Of a DNA stretch of 64,000 nt, positions 34,405 to 41,765 are shown one piece after another (position 1 is the first letter of the stretch; every line of letters starts with the position of its first letter). This DNA comes from Flectobacillus major DSM 103 (GTDB lineage Bacteria > Bacteroidota > Bacteroidia > Cytophagales > Spirosomataceae): positions 2,587,001-2,651,000 of the forward strand of contig NZ_KE386491.1 in assembly GCF_000427405.1 (NCBI RefSeq), given 5' to 3'. The notes beneath the pieces were generated by a model. It was not told where the DNA came from and did not search any database. It was given only the letters and a program-made list of their open reading frames with translations. A program made the position numbers and the translations under genes.

Positions 34405-35717
34405 TAGGACGCTTGATTTACGACGGCCTGAGCGCCTGTCGGGTTGGTATCGAGAGTAGTAATTTGTACTTCTTTGAAGGCAGGAATAACATCACGATAA
34501 CCCATTGCTCGCAAAGCATACTGTATATCCTTCAATACTAACATTCGGGGTACAGGTGTACGGAAATGTTGTTGATAGTCGGCCATAACCCGAATCTGTG
34601 AGCCAGAATCGTTTCCTTTGCCAGGGCTCACCCCTGCCAAGGTTGGCAAAATACCCATAGCATTGGCAATAGACTGGTTTGACATTTCCCATACCTTAGA
34701 ATAGGCATCGTCCGACATTTCATTTTTTAGGGGCTGCACATCTACGTTATCCAGCATTTTGCCATCAGCTCCACGAAGGTATTTTACAATCATAGATTTG
34801 TTGACGTTCTTCTGGCCAGCCATCCAGCCCGATAAACGGTCAGAGAAATCAGACCATTTTTTGGAACGGTCTTTTTCGTCCAAAGATTTGCCCCCTTGAG
34901 CGTCGAAGTAATCAACAGGCATACGAATCAAGTATTTGATATTGTAACCGTTTTGGATACCCGATTTATGAAACATAGGAATCAAATTGGCCAGCTCTAT
35001 CCACTCTTTAGCACACCACCACGTGGGGTAAGCATAAAAAGGGTTACCAGGGATTTGCTCCTTTGCGTGGAGCATAGTTACTACCTGCTTTTTATTATAA
35101 CTATCGTCACGAAAATCAAAAGCTGGAATAATGTCACTATTGGCTTTACTCAAAACGATTCTTTTACCCCCAAACTCATCGTTTACATGAAAATCGATGA
35201 TTCGGCCATTGGTAGGCGAACCAATACGGGTCATAAAACAATCGCTGATTTCGGGTCGATACCATTGGTTAGAGGCACTCCAGACCATCCGTGTAAACTT
35301 GTTGCCACATTCAACAAATTGGTTTAGGCCAGCGGCCACAAACGATGGCAAGTCGGTATCAAACTCCCAATCCTCAAGCCTTGTGTCGGTATAAGGCTGC
35401 AAAGTTTGTTTGGTAGTTGTGGGGTCTATTACTCTTTTAAAAAACCCCACACCACTACCGTATATCATATCCCGAATACTGACCAGCTGTGCAGGTACCT
35501 GATTGTTACCTACAATCATGCTTTTCATCATGTTGGGCATATTGTCGGTGTGGCCCCATCGAATATGCTCCGTAGCTGTCGAACCCAAAAGACTATCGTG
35601 CCGCCCAAAAGCGGCATCCCTTGAGGTCAATTGCAGTACCGCTGAGCTAAGCACAAATAGCGAATCTGATAGTTTTTGTACTTTCATAAATTTTTTTGGT
35701 GTAGAACTCCAGCTCAA
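34404..35717 (-). CDS. Phage portal protein
   Basis: A 437-residue protein. Characteristic portal features: early YGSGVGFFKRVIDP-type region, MLHAKEQIPGNPFYAYPTWW, and the C-terminal SIANAMGILPTLAGVSPGKG followed by SGSQIRVMADYQQHFRTPVP. In portals this stem/wing element comes before the variable C-terminus. The portal forms the dodecameric DNA gateway at one head vertex and binds terminase. ATG at residue 11 (MKVQKLSDSLFV) is an alternative start. Unusually, it lies about 23 kb from the terminase and capsid genes. Confidence 0.8.
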   Translation of the reverse strand: MSWSSTPKKFMKVQKLSDSLFVLSSAVLQLTSRDAAFGRHDSLLGSTATEHIRWGHTDNMPNMMKSMIVGNNQVPAQLVSIRDMIYGSGVGFFKRVIDPTTTKQTLQPYTDTRLEDWEFDTDLPSFVAAGLNQFVECGNKFTRMVWSASNQWYRPEISDCFMTRIGSPTNGRIIDFHVNDEFGGKRIVLSKANSDIIPAFDFRDDSYNKKQVVTMLHAKEQIPGNPFYAYPTWWCAKEWIELANLIPMFHKSGIQNGYNIKYLIRMPVDYFDAQGGKSLDEKDRSKKWSDFSDRLSGWMAGQKNVNKSMIVKYLRGADGKMLDNVDVQPLKNEMSDDAYSKVWEMSNQSIANAMGILPTLAGVSPGKGNDSGSQIRVMADYQQHFRTPVPRMLVLKDIQYALRAMGYRDVIPAFKEVQITTLDTNPTGAQAVVNQAS

Positions 35718-36134
35718 TTATACCGTATGGTCTATGAGCAGTCCGTTGTATTCAATCATGAGGTCTATCAAGATTTCAAATGTCCGTTCGGTATCGTGGT
35801 CATAGAGGAGCAGAACGTGATTGATTTTAACATTGCCGTTGTATTTCCCTTTTCCGGGTAAATTTCTAATGCTCTTGGAGACGTTCGCTTTGTATCCTAT
35901 TTCTCCGTCTACTTTACGATACTTTACCGAAAACTTGTGTACCTCATCGCCCCGTGTGTCTTGGTGAATTTCGGCAAACATGGTTCGCCTTTTAATAGTA
36001 CGCTTAACACTCATAGTATTGAGGGATGCCCCTGCACTTTGTTTACACAAAATTGCCCCATTCAGCACACCCCTAAAAGGACTTATTTTAGTGCCAAATA
36101 CACCCCGATAATTGCCGCAATCCTCCAGCACCAA
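35718..36134 (-). CDS. Small phage protein upstream of portal
   Basis: Open from 36134, but ATG 36014 (MSVKRTIKRRTMFAEIHQDT) is a more probable start, giving 98 residues and removing most of a 52-base overlap with the upstream gene. The product is beta-rich and basic (FSVKYRKVDGEIGYKANVSK; NHVLLLYDHDTERTFEILID). Function unknown. Confidence 0.5.
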   Translation of the reverse strand: MVLEDCGNYRGVFGTKISPFRGVLNGAILCKQSAGASLNTMSVKRTIKRRTMFAEIHQDTRGDEVHKFSVKYRKVDGEIGYKANVSKSIRNLPGKGKYNGNVKINHVLLLYDHDTERTFEILIDLMIEYNGLLIDHTV

Positions 36135-36514
36135 GTTTCTGTTTTACTGGCCCTCAGCTTGGTTTGGGTATCGTTCAACTTCACCGATATATCAGAAGCC
36201 GTTTTTGCCAAGGTGAGTTTGTCCAACACACAAGTTTGAGCATCTTGCGAAGCCCTGTAATAATCCAGCTTCCAGCGGTTGACCTCCAGTGCTAAAACCT
36301 TGTTATTGGCTTTTACAAAAGTGAAGCGTGTAAGGCTGTCCAGAATGGCAGGAGCATTGTCGTAAAACAGTTTGACCACGGCGCTACTGTCTGTAGACCG
36401 CACCTCATTGGCTTCTACCTTCTGTTTTGGAGGAGTTGGTAATGTACTTGTTGATTGCCCGAATAGCATCGAGCTTGGATAGGCGAGTATTACTGCGCAA
36501 AGAATCGCTTTCAT
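36083..36514 (-). CDS. Exported spanin-like protein
   Basis: A 143-residue protein with an N-terminal signal-like segment (MKAILCAVILAYPSSMLFGQ), a Pro-rich stretch (TSTLPTPPKQKVEANE), a helical middle and a C-terminal membrane segment (CWRIAAIIGVYLALK). It starts 110 bases inside the preceding gene in a different frame. Nested or overlapping, out-of-frame pairs of one membrane-anchored coiled-coil protein and one exported protein are typical of Rz/Rz1 spanins, which fuse inner and outer membranes at lysis. No lipobox is evident, so the assignment is tentative. Confidence 0.5.
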   Translation of the reverse strand: MKAILCAVILAYPSSMLFGQSTSTLPTPPKQKVEANEVRSTDSSAVVKLFYDNAPAILDSLTRFTFVKANNKVLALEVNRWKLDYYRASQDAQTCVLDKLTLAKTASDISVKLNDTQTKLRASKTETWCWRIAAIIGVYLALK

Positions 36515-36827
36515 GATGTAGATAGATTACACGATTCAATGAGTCAATTTGAGCCTGTTGTTTGTGGAGCTTTTCCTGAAAGTTGAGGGAATCTAACTTT
36601 CGTTGAGTTGTCAGCGCAATACTCAACAAGCGAGAATTGGTATCGTCCTCGATTTTGAATGGCTTGAGTATTACCCAAACCAAACCAGAAACAAGAATTG
36701 ATACCAATACCTCTTGTAAAACACGCTTGTAGTCAAATAATGCAGTTGAGTCTTTTACCCCCTTCAACACGCTGAGAATCGATTGAATCCAGTTCATTGT
36801 TTTTTTTGGAGATAAAATTATAGACAA
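36405..36827 (-). CDS. Membrane-anchored coiled-coil, i-spanin-like protein
   Basis: A 140-residue protein with one membrane segment (LQEVLVSILVSGLVWVILKP, about 37-56) followed by a long polar coiled coil (LLSIALTTQRKLDSLNFQEK; QAQIDSLNRVIYLHHESDSL). This is the topology of inner-membrane spanins (Rz). Its 3' end overlaps the next gene by 110 bases out of frame, as in Rz/Rz1 pairs. It is the first phage late-type gene after the cargo cassette. Start could also be ATG 36797. Confidence 0.5.
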   Translation of the reverse strand: MSIILSPKKTMNWIQSILSVLKGVKDSTALFDYKRVLQEVLVSILVSGLVWVILKPFKIEDDTNSRLLSIALTTQRKLDSLNFQEKLHKQQAQIDSLNRVIYLHHESDSLRSNTRLSKLDAIRAINKYITNSSKTEGRSQ

Positions 36828-36856
36828 TATCCATAATCAGTAAGGACTATTATAAA

Positions 36857-37945
36857 TTATCCTATTAATGCTGGTTGGCCTTGTCTTGAATAATAGTTGG
36901 AAAATCTAGCGACTATATCCTTTTTAAATGCCGATGAAATTGAAAATTTAATATTATATTTTTTAGTATCTAGAACATTTTCTAGAGTTTCTGACTTCAA
37001 TAATTGAAACTCTACTAATCCCCCTTCAAAAATATCCTTCAATGGAGGTAAATAGTGAGTAGAAACTCGCTTATTCCCTTTTGCATCAAAATCAATTGTA
37101 CTCTTTGTGTTGATTTCCAATAAAGTGATATACTTAGCTTTAGGTATTCTTGGCTTTCCTTCCCTATCAACTCCTGTGGCTAAATCGCATGTTGGGGTGA
37201 TTATAAGGTAGTATTTTTTTTCAGTTGTGTCCATAATAACATCCCCAGTAAAAACAGTTAAATCACTCTGTTTTATCGGTTTTACTATATAAAATTCTGG
37301 AGCATGATAGTTTTCAAAAAATCCATTTTCAGAGACCTCAAGATATTCTTGCATGTGAGCAAGGATATGCCTTAATACTGCATCATATGGATTTATTTTA
37401 TTTTCTTTAGTTAAACTAATCCAATAATCCATTGAATGAATTAGATGTTCTCTAAATATCCTATTAAGATACTCCTCTACCTTTCCATTTCTTTTTAAAA
37501 TCTTAGTTACTCCAGTTTTATAAATATCTATAGTCTCTTTAAGAAGTTGGTATATGTCAACACTCCCTTTTTCTCTTGCTTGAAAGAAAATATTCATATT
37601 CTCCTGTAATTCTGGGTCAATGTCACCTATATGACCAGATATAATAAAAACAGGGAATCGAAATTTATCTAGTATTAAGGTTGTGATAGTGTTTCCCTCC
37701 AATTGTTCAGAACTACTTTCAAGCTTTAAATCAACAAATGCAAAATCAAAATCTTTCTTTGCTAATTTATCTAAAGCTTCGCTAAGATTCTTCGCAATTT
37801 CAGTTCTGAATTGATATAATTGACCTAAATCGGTTTCATGAAAATTATCAATAGCATCATGGTAGTTTTTTAATTGGGTCTCAGAATCTTCAACCAATAA
37901 TAACTCGATTTCCTGAATAGGTTGTGCTTGAATAGGTTGTTGCAT
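36857..37945 (-). CDS. Receiver-domain protein of the methyltransferase/GHKL cassette
   Basis: A 362-residue protein. Residues 12-125 form a response-regulator receiver domain: acidic pair Glu19-Asp20 in LLLVEDSET, phospho-acceptor Asp72 in FAFVDLKL, and switch Ser103 in VFIISGHIG. There is no helix-turn-helix output. Instead residues ~150-362 form an unfamiliar domain with KYYLIITPTCDLATGVD and ARFSNYYSRQGQPALIG near the end; TPTCDLA suggests a Cys/Asp site. It lies 14 bases after the GHKL gene. The likely reading is that the kinase-like module of the neighbour phosphorylates Asp72 and thereby switches the C-terminal domain, which could be the effector. Domain assignment is good; function is inference. 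Confidence 0.7.
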   Translation of the reverse strand: MQQPIQAQPIQEIELLLVEDSETQLKNYHDAIDNFHETDLGQLYQFRTEIAKNLSEALDKLAKKDFDFAFVDLKLESSSEQLEGNTITTLILDKFRFPVFIISGHIGDIDPELQENMNIFFQAREKGSVDIYQLLKETIDIYKTGVTKILKRNGKVEEYLNRIFREHLIHSMDYWISLTKENKINPYDAVLRHILAHMQEYLEVSENGFFENYHAPEFYIVKPIKQSDLTVFTGDVIMDTTEKKYYLIITPTCDLATGVDREGKPRIPKAKYITLLEINTKSTIDFDAKGNKRVSTHYLPPLKDIFEGGLVEFQLLKSETLENVLDTKKYNIKFSISSAFKKDIVARFSNYYSRQGQPALIG

Positions 37946-37959
37946 ATTAACTATTAATT

Positions 37960-40362
37960 TTATATTGTTATTACAAATTCGGCGCCTTCATCTAATTGTA
38001 AAGCTTCGAGTTTACCTCCATTACGCTTTATTGACTCTCCAGCTATCGTCAGTCCTAAACCAGTTCCATTAGGTTTTGTACTAAATCCTGGTTCAAAGAT
38101 AGAATCATTAAGTAAGTCCTTTGCCGGAATACCTAATCCATTATCTTTTACACGTATGTATGTGTGAAAATCGTCTTTATCTATCGTAACTGAAATATGT
38201 TTAGTAGGATTTTCAGAGTATTTTAGCCAATAGATACTATTCTCAATAAGATTGGTAAACACAGACATAAAATCGGCTTCCCAACCATTAATTTTATTAC
38301 TTGCAATTAAATTAAATTCATGTGAAATGCCTGTGGACTTCATTTCTGTTTCAAAAATTGCAAACACATTATTCACTATTTTATTAAAATCTATTTCCTT
38401 TTTCACTCCTCTCTTTGTCACAGATATTGGTGCCAGCTTACTAAATAGTGATAACAAAGAAATTGATTGCTCTCTTACAATTTCTGACCTATCGATTACT
38501 TTATCTAATTTTTGATTTAGGTCATCGTCTATTTTATCCAGTTTAAGTGTTATGATTTTTTTTATAGATTTCGTCCAAGATTTAATATTTGCAGATTGTT
38601 CCCGCAAAGTAGTTAATGGATTACGACCCTCATGAAGGACTACATTAATTATCTTACCTAATGTAGCTTGGACTTGATAGGTTGCAATTGCTTGTTTGTA
38701 TTCATCTTCTTTTCTTTGAAACGCTTCATTTACTTTAGCAATTTGAGCTTTTTTATTTGATTCAATACTCTCAATCACTCGGTTAACGTCTTTAATTACA
38801 TTAAGACTTACCTCTGCTTTTTTAAGTTCGTCCTCAACTTTCTTATATACTTTGGTAAAGTCAAATATTTTTTCAGTTAATACTTCCGTGTCAATTACAT
38901 TTCGAGAACGTAGTCCATTTTTATCTCTAAATCTATTTCGAGCATTCTCTAATTCTACTATCACAGATAGTATAATCGTTTTTAGAGATTCAAATTTTTC
39001 ATCTTCTTTTAGACCTTCCCTTGTTGCTTTCTCAATTAATCCCGAATTCTCTTCACTCTCTATACCTATCATCCCACTTATCTGAGAGATTCCAAGCTTT
39101 TTGGTTGGTGCATTAATTCTTCTGTGATTCAAACCTAGCCAATCAAAAGATTTATTATCACCATATGGACGAATACGAAATCTATTTCGGTATATACTTA
39201 TACCTTCCGTCTTTTCTAATAGCTTCCTAATTTGATTGTTCTTATAATTACCTAATATTGTAAATTTACTTTTAAGGTTATTTAGACCTTCATCATCCTG
39301 GTCAAATACCTTTAAATCAAAGTTTAGCTCGCCACAATAATCAATCTGATTAACTTCATGGATAACCTTTCTCTCCAGTTGTTCTATTTCTCCTAAAGTA
39401 TTATCATCCTCTTCTAATGTATTTTTTATTTTATAATAAGCTATTACCTTATTACCTTCAAGACAGACGTTACCAGAAATCCTATAATGAAAAATATCCC
39501 CAAGAATATCCTTGGAATAATCAACATTATATTCTGACACCTTTTGCCCTCCTATAACAGGTTGAAAATTTTTAAACTCTAGTGAAATATGAAAAATATC
39601 ATCATCTTCATCCGTAGATAACAAAAATAGTCGTTGAAGAAACTGAACTAAGTTTTCAAACTCTTCATCACTCCACTCTGAACTTCCTGTAATTTCTAAG
39701 GATGTTCCTGATTTAAGAATCGTAGGTTGAAAAGATTCAATAAGAATAGGTACCTCATCTAAATATTCATACTTTTGGTTTTGAAATTCATTCCAATCTA
39801 TAACTACAACAGTACTGATTCCTGTTTCAGAATCCTGAGTTTCCATTAACAAGTCGTTACCCAAAATTGATGCAGCATACCGGCCTATTCCTTTGCGTCC
39901 TTGAACTTTTCTACCATTCTTACTTTCTTGTTTTTTTAATTTATTGTCAGTCGAAGGTACTAACCAATGCCCCAAAATAGTTTCACGGCTCATTCCATTA
40001 CCATTGTCGGTGAGGATTAACTTCAGTCTAGGCTTAATGTCCTTCCAAATCTTTTTAAAATTATAATTTAGAAGTAAAGAATCATCTTCATTATTAACAC
40101 CTAAAAGTAAATCATATAGCGATTCACTTGAAGTATCCTTTTCTAAAGTATCAAGAATTTCTAACGCTTTAATTTTGTCTAAACTAGGAGCTAATTTCTC
40201 AAAAGAAATAATAACTTTTGTAGCATCAGCATCGTATGAGTTTTTAACTAATTCTCCTATTGCCGTCAAGTTATCTTTAATGATACCTTTTCCTATAGTT
40301 AAGATGTGTCTGGCTGCAGGTCTTATGAAATGTGCTTGTGAATAGACTAATTTATTTTCCAT
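37960..40362 (-). CDS. Double GHKL ATPase: MORC/MutL-like plus histidine-kinase-like
   Basis: An 800-residue protein. N-terminal GHKL ATPase of the Hsp90/MutL/MORC type: N-box AIGELVKNSYDADAT (34-48), LTDNGNGMS (118-125), QGRKGIGRYAAS (154-165). A linker domain with YRNRFRIRPYGDNKSFDWLG (391-410) is typical of MORC-like proteins. After a coiled coil (490-565) comes a kinase-type module: H-box-like LHEGRNPLTTL with His577, N-box TNLIENSIYW (703-712), KDNGLGIP (739-746), FEPGFSTK (756-763) and NGTGLGLTIAG (765-775). It overlaps the methyltransferase gene by 16 bases and is followed by a receiver protein. Two GHKL modules in one chain beside a cytosine methyltransferase suggest DNA-state sensing coupled to phosphotransfer. 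The cassette looks more AT-rich than the phage structural genes. Confidence 0.8.
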   Translation of the reverse strand: MENKLVYSQAHFIRPAARHILTIGKGIIKDNLTAIGELVKNSYDADATKVIISFEKLAPSLDKIKALEILDTLEKDTSSESLYDLLLGVNNEDDSLLLNYNFKKIWKDIKPRLKLILTDNGNGMSRETILGHWLVPSTDNKLKKQESKNGRKVQGRKGIGRYAASILGNDLLMETQDSETGISTVVVIDWNEFQNQKYEYLDEVPILIESFQPTILKSGTSLEITGSSEWSDEEFENLVQFLQRLFLLSTDEDDDIFHISLEFKNFQPVIGGQKVSEYNVDYSKDILGDIFHYRISGNVCLEGNKVIAYYKIKNTLEEDDNTLGEIEQLERKVIHEVNQIDYCGELNFDLKVFDQDDEGLNNLKSKFTILGNYKNNQIRKLLEKTEGISIYRNRFRIRPYGDNKSFDWLGLNHRRINAPTKKLGISQISGMIGIESEENSGLIEKATREGLKEDEKFESLKTIILSVIVELENARNRFRDKNGLRSRNVIDTEVLTEKIFDFTKVYKKVEDELKKAEVSLNVIKDVNRVIESIESNKKAQIAKVNEAFQRKEDEYKQAIATYQVQATLGKIINVVLHEGRNPLTTLREQSANIKSWTKSIKKIITLKLDKIDDDLNQKLDKVIDRSEIVREQSISLLSLFSKLAPISVTKRGVKKEIDFNKIVNNVFAIFETEMKSTGISHEFNLIASNKINGWEADFMSVFTNLIENSIYWLKYSENPTKHISVTIDKDDFHTYIRVKDNGLGIPAKDLLNDSIFEPGFSTKPNGTGLGLTIAGESIKRNGGKLEALQLDEGAEFVITI

Positions 40363-41606
40363 AACATCTCTTTTATTTTTTTTGCAATAACTTTTGCCAT
40401 TAATGGAGGTACAGCATTACCAATTTGAGTAAATGCAGAGGAGCGAGAGCCTTCAAAATAGTAATTATCAGGAAAAGATTGGATTCTAGCTGCTTCTCTT
40501 ACTGTAATCGATCTAGATTGGCATGGATCTGGGTGAATATAATAATGTCCATCAATAGCAATATGAGCCACCATAGTATGTGCATAAGGCATATTCCCTT
40601 CTACAACACTAAATCTATTCAGGAACGAACTCTGATTTTTCTGAGTCTTTAACTCCTCTGGTAGCTCGGTGTAATGTAAACGCTTACCTTCATCATACCA
40701 TTTTGCAATAGTTCTTCTATAGATTTCCTTATCGTTTTCATTAGTAAACCTTGCATTATGCTGAGTCAGCACATCAAAATTAGAGCGTAAAGAAGAATCT
40801 ATCAAATAGTCACTTGGCGTACCAGCATACTCAAAACTTGTCCAATTTTGATTAGCTTGCAGTTGTGGTAAATCATCCAAAATATCTCTCTTCACTAACC
40901 AGTTCGAATTATCTATACTTTCATTCTCAAAAGAAGGGTAATTCAAAGGGAGCTCTGTTTTCCAACCAATGATAATTACTCTGAGTCGTTTTTGTAGAAC
41001 GCCAAAAAGGGAAGAATCTAAAATTTGAAAGTCAATTGTGTAACCTACCTCTTCAAACTCAGCCTTTATTTTTTCAATAAACTTAATCCCATCCTTATCT
41101 TTGGTATTAAGAATACCAGGGACATTTTCAAAAACAAATATCTTTGGCTGGTATTTTAAAATGAACTTTATGTACTGTTTGTACAAAAAACGCCTTGGAT
41201 CTGCAACTCTTTTATCTTCTTCTCTTACCCTTGCTCTACCAACAACAGAGTACGCTTGACATGGGGGGCCTCCAATGATTACATCCACCTTATCCACATT
41301 TATTTGCGTTGTAATTTCCTCAAAAGACTCTTCTGAAATTTCTTTATTTATTACACTTCTTATAAGTTCTTCAGGAATTTTCTGAATAAAGTCTGAATAC
41401 GTAATCTCTCCCTTCAGATAGGAAAAATATTCTTCCAATCGTTTATTCTCTTTCAAATGGTGATAACCAACTCTTGTCAATATCGTCTTACATGCGTGTG
41501 CATCTTTTTCGACATGGGCAATTGGGCTAAACTCTTCAGAAATAAAACCTTCTGAAAGCCCACCTGCACCTGCAAACAAATCTATATACTTAAAACTTTT
41601 TTTCAT
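40347..41606 (-). CDS. DNA (cytosine-5) methyltransferase of the GHKL cassette
   Basis: A complete 419-residue C5 methyltransferase: DLFAGAGGLSEGF (motif I), GGPPCQAYSVVGRARV with nucleophile Cys (motif IV), FENVPGIL (motif VI), LQKRLRVIIIG (motif VIII), a target-recognition region, and QIGNAVPPLMAKVIA (motif X). It methylates cytosine C5 in a short sequence I cannot predict. It is the first gene of a three-gene leftward unit, separated from the upstream methyltransferase gene by 159 bases containing a long inverted repeat, so it probably has its own promoter. No classical restriction endonuclease gene is adjacent; the GHKL and receiver proteins take that place. Confidence 0.93.
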   Translation of the reverse strand: MKKSFKYIDLFAGAGGLSEGFISEEFSPIAHVEKDAHACKTILTRVGYHHLKENKRLEEYFSYLKGEITYSDFIQKIPEELIRSVINKEISEESFEEITTQINVDKVDVIIGGPPCQAYSVVGRARVREEDKRVADPRRFLYKQYIKFILKYQPKIFVFENVPGILNTKDKDGIKFIEKIKAEFEEVGYTIDFQILDSSLFGVLQKRLRVIIIGWKTELPLNYPSFENESIDNSNWLVKRDILDDLPQLQANQNWTSFEYAGTPSDYLIDSSLRSNFDVLTQHNARFTNENDKEIYRRTIAKWYDEGKRLHYTELPEELKTQKNQSSFLNRFSVVEGNMPYAHTMVAHIAIDGHYYIHPDPCQSRSITVREAARIQSFPDNYYFEGSRSSAFTQIGNAVPPLMAKVIAKKIKEMLWKIN

Positions 41607-41660
41607 GGATGTATCAATCGATAAATTTCGATGTAGTAATTTTAATGGTCGTAAATGAAC

Positions 41661-41689
41661 AAAAAAAATGCAAATTTTGCATTTTTTTT
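41661..41689. terminator. 14-bp-arm inverted repeat between the two cytosine methyltransferases
   Basis: AAAAAAAATGCAAA and TTTGCATTTTTTTT flank a single T. It is AT-rich with T runs on either strand, so it could be a weak terminator for the upstream phage operon or an operator of the cargo cassette. Its place at the cassette boundary is notable. Confidence 0.45.
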
Positions 41690-41765
41690 TACAACTTACT
41701 TTACAAATTTCTTATTATTTGGTATTTATTAACCAACATCAATTTAATATTGGCTCTTTTTAGTG

